DNA of 64,000 nt, taken from Alphaproteobacteria bacterium. GTDB taxonomy: Bacteria > Pseudomonadota > Alphaproteobacteria > UBA6615. The stretch spans positions 82,347-146,346 of the forward strand of contig JAJFJA010000056.1 of assembly GCA_021774445.1 (NCBI GenBank), written 5' to 3'. The notes beneath the pieces were generated by a model. The model worked only from the letters and a program-made list of their open reading frames with translations, had not been told where the DNA came from and did no database searches. The position numbers were made by a program, and so were the translations under genes. Positions 29,080-37,387 of the stretch are shown in pieces (the stretch's first letter is position 1; each line of letters starts with the position of its first letter).

Positions 29080-29807
29080 CAACTTATTGAGTTTGCCGGC
29101 TGGCGGTTCGGGTTGCGCTCGATGCCGGCGATTTTGCCATCGTGAAAGCGGACCGTCGCATGGGCCATCATACCGATGGCGGCATTGTGCGTGATCAGCG
29201 CGGTGGTTGTGCCGAGCTCTCTATTCACACGCTCAATCGCCTCCAAGACCACGATGCCGGTGTGGCTGTCGAGGGCGCCGGTGGGTTCGTCGCAGAGCAA
29301 GACCTCGGGGCGCTTGGCAATAGCCCGGGCGATGGCTACACGCTGCTGCTCGCCGCCGGAGAGTTGGGATGGGAAATGGTCGATGCGGTCGGTCAAATCG
29401 ACCATCGCCAGGGCATCCTCCGGTGACATTGGGTCGGTGGCGATTTCGGTGACCAGCCGGACGTTCTCGACCGCCGTCAAACTGGGGATCAGATTGTAGA
29501 ACTGAAAGACGAATCCGACATGGTGGCGGCGGTAGGTCGTGAGGTCGGACGTTGTCATCCGCGTCAGCGCGGCGTCATGGAAGAAAACATCTCCTTCGGT
29601 GGGCTTATCGAGCCCGCCAAGGATATTGAGCAGGGTCGATTTGCCACTCCCCGACGGCCCGACAAGGACCAGCAGTTCGCCGGTCGCGATGTCGAGATCG
29701 ACGCCGCGCAAGGCATGTACGGCAATGCCGTCGGTTTGGTAGGTCTTGGTGAGCCCGCGCACCCGGAAGGCGGGTGCTATCTCGGTTTGCGGTTGTGAAC
29801 CGGCCAC
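29076..29807 (-). CDS. ABC exporter ATP-binding protein (LolD/MacB-type)
   Basis: A 243-residue nucleotide-binding subunit: Walker [14 protein letters not shown]-loop [17 protein letters not shown], signature [14 protein letters not shown], Walker [13 protein letters not shown] and a switch His in ALITHNA. Sequence type and partner match LolD/DevA-like ATPases. I chose the GTG at 29807, with GGAG about 10 bases before it, because the region further upstream lacks conserved sequence; the ATG at 29975 has no ribosome-binding site and would add 56 residues. First gene of the exporter operon. Confidence 0.88.
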   Translation of the reverse strand: MAGSQPQTEIAPAFRVRGLTKTYQTDGIAVHALRGVDLDIATGELLVLVGPSGSGKSTLLNILGGLDKPTEGDVFFHDAALTRMTTSDLTTYRRHHVGFVFQFYNLIPSLTAVENVRLVTEIATDPMSPEDALAMVDLTDRIDHFPSQLSGGEQQRVAIARAIAKRPEVLLCDEPTGALDSHTGIVVLEAIERVNRELGTTTALITHNAAIGMMAHATVRFHDGKIAGIERNPNRQPANSISW

Positions 29808-30113
29808 CAATGGGTGCTCCGTTGCCTCGATCGGCCGCGAGTTTAACCCGTGGGCCGCGCTGACTCTAAGGGCGCCCCGTAGAAAGGCATTGATATGAGA
29901 CAACTCGGGCGGTTGCTGGTTTGGCCCGTCGGGAGGACATAAACTAACGCGCCGCCGATTCGGGTCGATGGACATGTCGGATTGCAAGTTTTTTTGCGGG
30001 TGAGGGAGAGAGCGTGCGGTGTTGTGCTGCGGTTTGGGGTGGTACGCTGGCCGTGATCTGAAGAGTTCTGACGGGGTATCGCCCCCGCGTCGTTGACAGG
30101 GAAGGACAACAAA
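29808..30113. other. divergent intergenic region between two ABC systems
   Basis: A 306-base stretch between the exporter ATPase and the importer binding protein. Only the importer ribosome-binding site (GGAAGGACAACAAA) is clear. I looked for a TPP riboswitch because NMT1-like proteins can bind thiamine precursors, but the conserved CUGAGA element is absent. A short TTTTTTTGC stretch lies at about 29989-29998. No small gene seen. Confidence 0.4.
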
Positions 30114-31145
30114 ATGAACAGACAAATGCGGAAAATACTGGCGGTCGGTTTGCTTGCCGCCGGTGCTGGCCTGGCACAAGGGGCGGTGGCGGGCGAAGAA
30201 TTGGCGGTGAAGTTCACGCTCGACTGGAAATTCCAGGGACCGACGGCGCCGTTCATCCTGGCGGCCGAACGGGGCTATTACGCCGAAGAAGGGATCGATG
30301 TGACCATCGATCAGGGTCAAGGCTCGGCCGGCGCGGTCAACCGGGTCGCGAGCGGCACCTATGATATGGGATTTGCCGATATCAATGCGCTGATCGAGTA
30401 CAACTCACAGAACCAGGACAAACAGATCAAGTCGGTGATGATGTTGTACGACGCGCCGCCTTTCTCGCTGTTCTCTCTGAAGAGTACCGGGATTACAGGG
30501 CCGGATGATCTGGCGGGACGGACCCTCGGTGCACCGGTGTTCGATGCGTCATACAAGCTGTTCCCGGCCTTCGCCAGTGCCACTGGGATCGATGCCGACG
30601 CGGTCGAGCGCTCGAACATGGACCCGGCGTTGCGTGAGGCCATGTTGGTGCGCGGCGATGTGGACTTTATTTCAGGTCACTATTTCTCCTCGTTCCTCGA
30701 TCTGAAATCCAAGGGCGTGTCGCCGGACGATATGGTGATCATGCTGTACTCGGATTTTGGATTGGATTTCTACGGCAACTCGGTGATCGCCTCGCCGGAG
30801 ATGGTGGCCAAACATCCGGACAAGGTCGCCGGCTTTGTCCGGGCGACCCTGAAGGGCGTGAAAGATGTGCTGGCCGATCCGGCCGCCGGCGTGGCGGCGG
30901 TGAAGAAGATCGATCCGCTTATCGATGACGATCTGGAACTGGAACGGCTGCAATTGGCGATCGACACCAACATCCTAACCGATCACGTGAAAGCGGAAGG
31001 GATCGGCGATGTCGAAATGGACCGGCTGAGCCGTTCGATCGGCCAAGTGGCGCAGTCCTACGGCCTGGAAGCGACCCCGTCGGCGGAGGAAATATTCACG
31101 TCCGAATTCCTGCCGGCGAAGGAAGACCGCATGGTGGCGCAGTAG
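30114..31145 (+). CDS. NMT1/ThiY-like ABC transporter substrate-binding protein
   Basis: A 343-residue periplasmic binding protein with a signal peptide ([20 protein letters not shown]). The mature start [32 protein letters not shown] is the NMT1/SsuA-like signature, compressed here: key words are [11 protein letters not shown] and GYYAEEGI. It also shows [22 protein letters not shown]. Such proteins bind nitrate, sulfonates, pyrimidines or other small ligands; substrate is not predictable. The downstream ATPase starts 8 bases later and the permease overlaps that gene, so all three form one importer. Confidence 0.9.
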   Translation: MNRQMRKILAVGLLAAGAGLAQGAVAGEELAVKFTLDWKFQGPTAPFILAAERGYYAEEGIDVTIDQGQGSAGAVNRVASGTYDMGFADINALIEYNSQNQDKQIKSVMMLYDAPPFSLFSLKSTGITGPDDLAGRTLGAPVFDASYKLFPAFASATGIDADAVERSNMDPALREAMLVRGDVDFISGHYFSSFLDLKSKGVSPDDMVIMLYSDFGLDFYGNSVIASPEMVAKHPDKVAGFVRATLKGVKDVLADPAAGVAAVKKIDPLIDDDLELERLQLAIDTNILTDHVKAEGIGDVEMDRLSRSIGQVAQSYGLEATPSAEEIFTSEFLPAKEDRMVAQ

Positions 31146-31153
31146 CGCCACTA

Positions 31154-31945
31154 ATGTCGGCAACGATCAGTATCGAGGAAGCCAGTCTGTCTTATGGCGG
31201 CGAGGGGGGGCTATTGGCATTGGCCGATGCCTCCCTGTCGGTCGACCGCGGCGAGTTCGTCGCCGTTGTCGGGCCATCGGGTTGTGGCAAGTCCTCGCTG
31301 CTGAAACTTGTGTCGGGGCTCTATCCGGCGCTCAAAGGCCGGGTTTCGGTCAATGGCGAGGCCGTAACGGGGCCGTTGAAAATCGTCGGGATGGCGTTTC
31401 AGAATCCGGTCATGCTGCCCTGGCGGACGACGATCGAGAATGTGCTGCTGCCGCTGGAAGTCGTGGAGCCGCACCGCGGCCAGTTCCGGCGCCGCAGGGC
31501 CGAATATCGCGGCTGGGCGGAGGCCTTGCTGGGCACGGTCGGGCTGGCCGGATTCGGTGACAAGAACCCGTGGGAGTTGTCCGGCGGGATGCAGCAGCGG
31601 GCGTCGTTATGCCGGGCGCTGATCCACAAGCCGGATCTGTTGCTGCTGGATGAGCCGTTTGCGGCGCTGGACGCCTTCACGCGAGAAGAGCTTTGGGGCG
31701 TGCTGCAAGATTTGTGGCAGGAGCACAAGTTCACCGTGGTGCTGGTGACCCATGATTTGAGGGAAGCGGTGTATCTGGCCGACCGGGTGTATGTGGTTTC
31801 GAGCCGCCCGGGGCGGATTATTCACACCCGCGACGTCAGCTTGGCGCGGCCGCGTCGCTTGGAGACCACCTTCGAGCCGGGTTTCGTCGAGTTGGTGCAC
31901 GAGCTGCGCGACCATATTAGCCAGGCGCGGCAAGCGGCGGCATGA
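31154..31945 (+). CDS. ABC importer ATP-binding protein (NitT/TauT family)
   Basis: A 263-residue ATPase: Walker A GPSGCGKSSLLK, Q-loop AFQNPVMLPWRTTIENV (the PWRT word is typical of the NitT/TauT group), signature LSGGMQQRASLCRAL, Walker B LLLLDEPFAALD and switch VLVTHDLREAV. It lies between the binding protein and the permease, overlapping the latter by ATGA. Confidence 0.94.
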   Translation: MSATISIEEASLSYGGEGGLLALADASLSVDRGEFVAVVGPSGCGKSSLLKLVSGLYPALKGRVSVNGEAVTGPLKIVGMAFQNPVMLPWRTTIENVLLPLEVVEPHRGQFRRRRAEYRGWAEALLGTVGLAGFGDKNPWELSGGMQQRASLCRALIHKPDLLLLDEPFAALDAFTREELWGVLQDLWQEHKFTVVLVTHDLREAVYLADRVYVVSSRPGRIIHTRDVSLARPRRLETTFEPGFVELVHELRDHISQARQAAA

Positions 31946-32730
31946 AGAAGCTGTTCTCGAAAGCGGTGCTGGCGCCGTGGATCGCGACGATCATCTTGTT
32001 CGTCGTATGGGAGGTGAGCGTCCGCGCCTTCGACGTTGAGGAGTTCATCTTGCCGTCGCCGACGGCGACTTTTGGTGCGCTGATCGAGTTTTGGGGGCCG
32101 ATCTGGCACAACGCGTTTCAAACCCTGTTCACCACCGTGGTCGGCTTTCTTATCGCCATCGCGTTCGGCTTTGTGCTGGGGGTTGCCGTGGGGGCATCGG
32201 CATTGCTCTATCAGGCCTTGTACCCGCTGCTGATCGGCTTCAACTCGATTCCCAAGGTGGCGGTAGTGCCGATCCTGGTATTGTGGTTCGGCATCGGCAC
32301 GGTGCCGGCGATCATCACCGCGTTCTTGATCTCGTTCTTCCCGATCGTCGTCAACGTGGCGACAGGCATTGCGACCCTGGAGCCGGAGCTGCAGGAGGTG
32401 CTGCGCTCGCTGGGCGCCCGGCGCTTGGATATCTTACGCAAAGTCGGGATACCCCGGGCGATGCCGTATTTCTTCGCGTCGCTGAAGATCGCCATCACCC
32501 TGGCCTTCGTCGGCTCGGTGATCGCCGAAACCGTCGCCGCCAACTCCGGCATCGGACATTTGATGCTGCAGGCGAGTTCGTCCTTCCGGGTGCCGCTGGT
32601 GTTCGCGGGGCTGATCGTCATCGCCTTCTTGGGAATCGTCATGTATGTGATCGCCGCGGTGATCGAGCGCCGCTTTACCGGCTGGGCGACACGGGGCGGC
32701 GCGGCCGGCGAATACGCCACCGGGGGGTAG
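31942..32730 (+). CDS. ABC importer permease (NitT/TauT family)
   Basis: A 262-residue inner-membrane permease with about six helices and the EAA loop AELQEVLRSLGARRLDILRK-like segment (here LEPELQEVLRSLGARRLD), which docks onto the ATPase. IPKVAVVPILVLWFGIG is typical of SsuC/TauC/NrtB permeases. Last gene of the importer operon; converges with the winged-helix/hydrolase fusion. Confidence 0.93.
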   Translation: MKKLFSKAVLAPWIATIILFVVWEVSVRAFDVEEFILPSPTATFGALIEFWGPIWHNAFQTLFTTVVGFLIAIAFGFVLGVAVGASALLYQALYPLLIGFNSIPKVAVVPILVLWFGIGTVPAIITAFLISFFPIVVNVATGIATLEPELQEVLRSLGARRLDILRKVGIPRAMPYFFASLKIAITLAFVGSVIAETVAANSGIGHLMLQASSSFRVPLVFAGLIVIAFLGIVMYVIAAVIERRFTGWATRGGAAGEYATGG

Positions 32731-32747
32731 GGGCCTCGTCGCGCGGC

Positions 32748-33956
32748 CTAGCGGGTTTCCAGCAGGAAACCGCGAATAGCTTCGAAGAGTGTTTGCCAGG
32801 CTGGTTCTTGCGGGAGAATGGCGTGGTTGGCGCTCTCGAGCATAACGAACTCGGCGTTGGCGATGCCGGCCGCCAGTTTACGGCCTTGCGCTAGGGGGTG
32901 AACGCCATCGTTTCGGGCATGTACCACCAGGGTGGGGGTTTCAACTTTACCGAGAAGCTCGGTGGCGTCGAAATTGTCGACTGCCGTGCGCAGTTTGACG
33001 GCGTTTTCGGGTGAGGTCGTCAGGCGTTGCAGCTCAACCAGAGACCCGGTCTGCGCCAAACTGCCGTCGGGAATATACAGGGCCGTGAAGGCCTTGAGAA
33101 ATTGACTGCCTTCCTTGCCCCAGCCATGGCGCATCAGGGTCAAAAGGGCGTTGGCCTGTTCCCGTTCCGCGGCGGCGGCGCGTAACATGCGGCCGCGGAC
33201 ATATCCGCCATGCAGGATAAGATGGCTGACCCGGTCCGGGTGGCGAGCGGCATAATCAATGGCGATCGGCGCCCCTTGCGAGGTGCCGTAGATGGCGAAA
33301 CGATCGAGGCCGGCGGCGTCGACAACTGCCGCCAAGTCATCGACGAACACCGACAGCGAATAGTCCTCAACATTCCAATCCGAGAGACCATTGCCGCGCT
33401 GGTCGTAACGGGTGACGGCGAAAGTCTGGCCAAGTTCATCCAGCAGCGGGCGCCAAACCGGACTGTGCCAGTCATGTTCCAAATGGGTGAGCCAATGTCC
33501 GGCCCTGACAAGCGGCATGCCGGTGCCGGTGGTGGCGTAAGCAATGCTGGTACCGTCTCGTGACGTACAGAAACGCACGCGCTGGCGCACCGTTTCGGGA
33601 AGGGCAGCAGCGCTCTCCCGGATGGCTACGGTCTCGTTCGGATCGAGCGCGGCTACGAAGCGGAAACCGCGACGCGGCACGGTCTTGATGACAGCTTGCC
33701 TCGTGCCGTCGTCATCGACGGCCTGCCGGGCCGCGTTGATCCGGGCGCTAATCGCGGAATCGGAGACGATCCGACCGGCCCAAACGGCCTCGATCAACTC
33801 GTCGCGGCTGACCAGCCGACCGGCATTTTCGACCATATGGCGAAGCAGGTCGAAGACCTGGGGCTCGATGGGGCGCGGTTCGCCACGGCAACTAAGTTCG
33901 TGCCGGGTGATATCGAGGGCGTAGGGACCAAAGCGATAAATCATGCCGGCGATCAT
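32748..33956 (-). CDS. winged-helix DNA-binding domain fused to alpha/beta hydrolase
   Basis: A 402-residue fusion. Residues 1-105 are an OmpR/CadC-type winged helix (EPQVFDLLRHMVENAGRLVS, then VWAGRIVSDSAISARINAAR and TVPRRGFRFVA). Residues about 125-400 are an alpha/beta hydrolase: YDQRGNGLSDW, nucleophile Ser near 226 in YGTSQGAP, acid in VHARNDGVHP and His in ESANHAILP. There is no receiver domain and no membrane segment between the two parts. The hydrolase may serve as a ligand-sensing or ligand-modifying module for a DNA-binding domain. A start at an in-frame ATG 12 bases downstream is possible. Target genes unknown. Confidence 0.88.
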   Translation of the reverse strand: MIAGMIYRFGPYALDITRHELSCRGEPRPIEPQVFDLLRHMVENAGRLVSRDELIEAVWAGRIVSDSAISARINAARQAVDDDGTRQAVIKTVPRRGFRFVAALDPNETVAIRESAAALPETVRQRVRFCTSRDGTSIAYATTGTGMPLVRAGHWLTHLEHDWHSPVWRPLLDELGQTFAVTRYDQRGNGLSDWNVEDYSLSVFVDDLAAVVDAAGLDRFAIYGTSQGAPIAIDYAARHPDRVSHLILHGGYVRGRMLRAAAAEREQANALLTLMRHGWGKEGSQFLKAFTALYIPDGSLAQTGSLVELQRLTTSPENAVKLRTAVDNFDATELLGKVETPTLVVHARNDGVHPLAQGRKLAAGIANAEFVMLESANHAILPQEPAWQTLFEAIRGFLLETR

Positions 33957-34099
33957 ACTTCGGCGCTGGGCCAGTGTCCCGCTAGTGTCGAAATATCGAA
34001 GAAATCACAAGGGTTTCGCAAGGCTTTCTTCAAGCGCTCCGTCGGCTGGTCGGGCATCTTCGGGTCGGCAATCGACGAAGGCTGAGCGGGAGACCGACT

Positions 34100-34264
34100 A
34101 TGGAATTCAACCCCACCGACGTGGTCCGGCGCCGCGCAGACGGCTCGCTCGACCTGTCAGTCTATCTGCAGCGCGGGAGGCAGGCGCGCAGCCATGGATG
34201 GTGTGCGGCGATCGCCGCGTTGTGGGGCCTTCTGGGACGCCGGCTTGGCTGGGCGGGCGTTTGA
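34100..34264 (+). CDS. small peptide (54 aa), unknown
   Basis: A short open frame with GGGAG 8 bases before its ATG. It starts MEFNPTDVVRRRADGSLDLS and continues with Arg-rich YLQRGRQARSHGW, ending in a hydrophobic stretch (AAIAALWGLLGRRLGWAG). The DGS-(L/I)D-x(n)-Y-x(2)-RxR pattern recalls short conserved proteins of alphaproteobacteria, from memory. It could be a small basic protein with a membrane-associating tail. Confidence 0.5.
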   Translation: MEFNPTDVVRRRADGSLDLSVYLQRGRQARSHGWCAAIAALWGLLGRRLGWAGV

Positions 34265-34338
34265 TCTACCTCAATGCGGTTGGCCCGCCTATTTCCTAGG
34301 GTACTCAGAACGATAGTCGAATTCTGAGGGGCCAAAAA

Positions 34339-34626
34339 ATGGCGTGGCGAATGGGTGTTGTTGCCACAGCTATTCTCTTGCTCGGCGTGACCGGTGCGTG
34401 GGCGGCGCAGGAGGATTGGGAGCCTGACCTGAAGTGGCAGCTTGACGACGAACAGAATTGTAAACTCAGCTACTTAACCAATGTCATCGAACGCAGGGTG
34501 GACGACGCGCTGGTGGTGTTCGCGCGGGCACATTGCGACGATGGCCGGGCTTTCGACGCGGTGCGCGAGGATGAGTTCGCTTTCTTCACCTTGGCGCCCT
34601 GTCAGCTTGATATCCGCTCATGTTGA
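34339..34626 (+). CDS. small secreted hypothetical protein (95 aa)
   Basis: Signal peptide MAWRMGVVATAILLLGVTGAWA, then a 73-residue mature part with four cysteines (QNCKLSYL, AHCDDGRAF, APCQLDIRSC) that could form two disulfides. Its stop overlaps the start of the cytochrome c gene by 7 bases, so the two are probably translationally coupled and work in the same compartment. No family recognised. Confidence 0.7.
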   Translation: MAWRMGVVATAILLLGVTGAWAAQEDWEPDLKWQLDDEQNCKLSYLTNVIERRVDDALVVFARAHCDDGRAFDAVREDEFAFFTLAPCQLDIRSC

Positions 34627-34934
34627 GAACAATAAGCGCGCTGGTGGTTATGGGTTTTGTCGCTTCGTTGGGCGACGTTGCGCAGGCGCAGGGTAATGTC
34701 GAGGCCGGCCGTGTCGCGGCGGAGCGCTGGTGCGCCGAGTGCCATGTGATTAGCGCGGAGGATACCAAGGCGCTGGTCGGCACACCGAGTTTCTTCGCGC
34801 TGGCCGAGGATTCCAGCCGGACCGATGACTACCTGCGGGCAGCCATAACCAGTCCGCACCCGCCGATGCCGAACCCCGACCTGCCGGCGCGGACCGTGGA
34901 CGACCTGATCGCCTATATCCGAAGTCTCCGCTAA
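34620..34934 (+). CDS. small periplasmic c-type cytochrome
   Basis: A 104-residue class I cytochrome c. It has a signal peptide (ISALVVMGFVASLGDVAQA), haem motif CAECH near residue 38, and a distal Met candidate in HPPMPNPDL near 80, followed by the C-terminal helix VDDLIAYIRSLR. The mature domain of about 80 residues fits mono-haem cytochromes. Electron partner unknown; it is coupled to the secreted Cys-rich protein upstream. Confidence 0.88.
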   Translation: MLRTISALVVMGFVASLGDVAQAQGNVEAGRVAAERWCAECHVISAEDTKALVGTPSFFALAEDSSRTDDYLRAAITSPHPPMPNPDLPARTVDDLIAYIRSLR

Positions 34935-34944
34935 CGCCCCGCTC

Positions 34945-35322
34945 TCAGGACTCTTCGAGCTTTGCCCGGCCTTCCTCGAGATAATCGCTGAGCAAAGGCA
35001 TGCCCAATAGATAGGTGGCGGTGTGATCGTTATGGGCGCGGCGGGCCTCGGCCATTAGGTCATCCCAATCTTCGGCGCTGTCATCGCCGCGTCCCAGCCA
35101 CGCCAAGGCGACCAATTCGACCTGCTCATCCTCATTAAGGGAGTCGAGGAAAGAGACGAGTTCCTCGAATGTAGGATCATCGGCATAATCTTCGAGCACC
35201 GAGAGCATCCCGTCATCGCTGGCGTTCGAGCCGGGGTCGGGATCATCGACCTCGACCTTGGCATCGAACTCACGCGCCTTGAGAATAAGGGAAGCAACTT
35301 TCTCCGACGTTAGGGCAAGCAT
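34945..35322 (-). CDS. DUF3775 family protein
   Basis: A 125-residue acidic, mostly helical protein. It matches the DUF3775 pattern: an N-terminal TSEKVASLILKAREFDAKV, a very acidic linker (DDPDPGSNASDD), then LNEDEQVELVALAWLGRGD and a C-terminal PLLSDYLEEG. Common in alphaproteobacteria, function unknown. GGAGG lies 6 bases before the ATG at 35322. Confidence 0.85.
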   Translation of the reverse strand: MLALTSEKVASLILKAREFDAKVEVDDPDPGSNASDDGMLSVLEDYADDPTFEELVSFLDSLNEDEQVELVALAWLGRGDDSAEDWDDLMAEARRAHNDHTATYLLGMPLLSDYLEEGRAKLEES

Positions 35323-35515
35323 CACCTGCCTCCTGATCGCTGCTGGATCGTACCGAGCATTCTAGCCGCGTTGCGGCACTCCTGAACTGATTTGTATCAA
35401 CCCCGGGTAGAGGCCCTTGTGGTCGGGCGATGAGGTTCGTCGTTTGCCCGCTTGCGTTAGATCAATGACATAGCAGGCGCGGGGCGCTACTCGCTATTCA
35501 GGAAGGAATGGCGTC

Positions 35516-35755
35516 ATGACCGTTCATCACCACGAAATCAAGGATGCCGGCCAAGTCGTCGCGGAACTCATCAGCTTGAATGAGTGTTGGGTTCTGTTCA
35601 CAACCCATCCCGAATTGCGCGACCTCGATGGCGTCGTCTATAGGACGGTGGAGGAGGCGCGCGGTGCGGTGGTGATCGCTCTAACCGAGCAGGCATCCAG
35701 GTCGATTGCGTCCGGTCGCTTGATTGGCGGGCAAGGCCCGGCGTTCGGGGGCTAA
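35516..35755 (+). CDS. small hypothetical protein (79 aa)
   Basis: A short protein starting MTVHHHEIKDAGQVVAELIS, with alternating strands (CWVLFTTHPEL, GVVYRTVEEARGAVVIAL) and a Gly-rich tail. GAAGGAA lies just upstream of the ATG. No signal peptide or known motif. Confidence 0.6.
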   Translation: MTVHHHEIKDAGQVVAELISLNECWVLFTTHPELRDLDGVVYRTVEEARGAVVIALTEQASRSIASGRLIGGQGPAFGG

Positions 35756-35789
35756 ACCGGGCCAGCCGCCCGGGCCGCTAATTTCATGC

Positions 35790-36770
35790 TCAGCGCAGCG
35801 CGAATTCAGCGACCACCGGCGCATGGTATGACGCCGGATCGTCGCGCACCTCGGCGTGACCGACCAGTTCATCATCGATTGCCTCGTTGTGGATCTCGGT
35901 GTGGCGATAACAGCCAAACAAATCCTGGGAGACCAGAATATGGTCGAGCATCTCGGGGCGCCCGTGGTGGATCACGGTGAATCGTCGATCGACGCTGACG
36001 GACCGCTCCACCGGCACCAGCGACCGCAACGCCAAAGCGCCGTTGCCGGTGTCCTCCTCGGCACCGCGAATGATCCGAAGCGGCATCTCGTCGAGCGCCG
36101 CGTTGAAATCCCCACACACGGCGATCATCGCGCCGGGCGCGTCATCGAAGACCCGGTCAACGGACAAGCGAGCCTCCAGAGCCTGTCCGGCGCGTTTCAT
36201 CGCCGCCAGGAAAAACCCTTCCGCCCAGCCGGGAACCGTACGCCAGGTAAAAGCGTCTAGTTTTTGACCGCGAATAGCCGCCGCGAGGGGTGCGCGGAGA
36301 TGAAGGTTGATAATCGTAAGCGGCCGATCCGCGACCTCGATCTCGGTCAAGAGGATCGGTCGTTCCCACTCGACCGAGGCCGCTGCCGTCTCGCTGGGGT
36401 CGGCGGTGGCCAGCTGATAGGAGGGCGGCGCAACCAGATCATGGAGGAGCTGCCGAGTGCGGACGATGGGAAAGCGGCTGAGGGTCACCAGGTTGTGGAC
36501 ATCGGCGGGCTTACCGTCGCCGCCATGTGTCGCGGATTGCTCATAATTGGCGTAAGGCGTGCCGGCCAACAGCCGCTCCAGCGCCAGCAACTGCCTCGCC
36601 TCGCCATGCCGGCGGCGCTGGGCGTTGACCTCCTGCAGGCAGAGCACATCGGCGTCGAGGCGCATGAGTTGGGGCCGCAGGACCGCGATGCGGGTTTCGA
36701 GCGGTGGCTTGAGTTTGGGGTGGTCGTCGAGGTTCTCGAGGTTGAACGTTGCGATCCGGAGGTGGGTCAT
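35790..36770 (-). CDS. endonuclease/exonuclease/phosphatase family protein
   Basis: A 326-residue metal-dependent phosphoesterase of the EEP superfamily, without a signal peptide. Motifs in order: ATFNLENLDDHP (Asn), LCLQEVNAQ (metal-binding Glu), INLHLRAPL, VCGDFNAALDEMP (Asp, Asn) and LDHILVSQDL (catalytic Asp-His). Members cleave nucleic acids, inositol phosphates or other phosphodiesters; the substrate here is not predictable. Single gene. Confidence 0.88.
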   Translation of the reverse strand: MTHLRIATFNLENLDDHPKLKPPLETRIAVLRPQLMRLDADVLCLQEVNAQRRRHGEARQLLALERLLAGTPYANYEQSATHGGDGKPADVHNLVTLSRFPIVRTRQLLHDLVAPPSYQLATADPSETAAASVEWERPILLTEIEVADRPLTIINLHLRAPLAAAIRGQKLDAFTWRTVPGWAEGFFLAAMKRAGQALEARLSVDRVFDDAPGAMIAVCGDFNAALDEMPLRIIRGAEEDTGNGALALRSLVPVERSVSVDRRFTVIHHGRPEMLDHILVSQDLFGCYRHTEIHNEAIDDELVGHAEVRDDPASYHAPVVAEFALR

Positions 36771-36946
36771 GGCTTATGCCATCGGCATCGGGTTAAAGCG
36801 CCGATCCCGAAACCCCACATTTCTGCGGCTTTTTGTGACACTTCTGTTCATGTCAAGACACTCCTACTCAGCCGTTTCATGTGCCAATACAGTGCCTAAT
36901 TATGCCTACGGTCTCAGATTTAGCGCGGTGCTTAGGCAACCGCCAT

Positions 36947-36979
36947 CCGAACGGGTCGATCATCGATCTGCCCGTTCGG
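36947..36979. repeat. 9-bp inverted repeat CCGAACGGG/CCCGTTCGG
   Basis: Perfect 9-bp arms with a 15-base loop that itself contains the palindrome ATCGATCATCGAT-like core. There is no T tract behind it. It could be a terminator for the tRNA transcript in the minus direction or a mobile-element end. Confidence 0.45.
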
Positions 36980-37037
36980 GGAAGGTGCCATAGGTCAGCG
37001 ACAATGGGAACTTCGAGTCGCATCGCCGATCCCTCGG

Positions 37038-37087
37038 TTGGCCACCGTTGACAACGTTTTCATTTTGGCCACCGCCGTCCGACAACG
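37038..37087. repeat. short direct repeats, possible IS21-like end remnant
   Basis: TTGGCCACCG occurs at 37038-37047 and 37065-37074, and GACAACG follows each copy (37050-37056, 37081-37087). Repeated TTGGCCAC words with GTTGACAACG recall the multiple terminal repeats of IS21-family elements, from memory. No transposase gene is present, so at most an end or solo remnant remains. Confidence 0.35.
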
Positions 37088-37176
37088 CAGGCTCGAAACG
37101 CGATCTAAACGTGCCTAGAGAAGTTCTTATACAGTTCCTAAGATTTGCGAGGTGTGGCGTAAGTGTTTGAAAAGGT

Positions 37177-37250
37177 TGGCTGGGGGACTAGGATTCGAAC
37201 CTAGACTGGCGGAGTCAGAGTCCGCTGTCCTACCGTTAGACGATCCCCCA
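37177..37250 (-). tRNA. tRNA-Gln (anticodon CTG)
   Basis: A 74-base cloverleaf on the minus strand with encoded CCA. Acceptor stem TGGGGGA pairs with TCCCCCA. The anticodon stem GCGGA/TCCGC encloses loop CTCTGAC with anticodon CTG, reading CAG codons. The T arm is CTAGG-TTCGAAT-CCTAG. A TATGAT word about 25 bases upstream on the minus strand may be its -10. Confidence 0.95.
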
Positions 37251-37387
37251 TCCGTGGGACGGGCGTGGATTTATCATACTCCAGCGGCCTTGTGTAGTCT
37301 CCCTCGCCGTAACGGCTGGTTGGCGGGCACCCTTGGTTGGCCATCACGGTTGGTGATGTGGCGGGGCTGCGGTAAACTGGCGCTACA

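Larger units (their letters stand above)
36771..37176. other. gene-free region beside tRNA-Gln
   Basis: About 400 bases without a supportable gene, on the 3' side of the tRNA. It contains an inverted repeat and a pair of direct repeats listed separately, and otherwise mixed, less GC-rich sequence. It may be the scar of mobile DNA. Confidence 0.5.

Noticed and set aside
29808..30113. TPP riboswitch before the NMT1-like importer
   Set aside because: The conserved CUGAGA and partner elements are not present.
29976..30320. Extended N-terminus of the exporter ATPase
   Set aside because: It would overlap the start of the divergent binding-protein gene and has no conserved sequence or ribosome-binding site; the GTG at 29807 is better.
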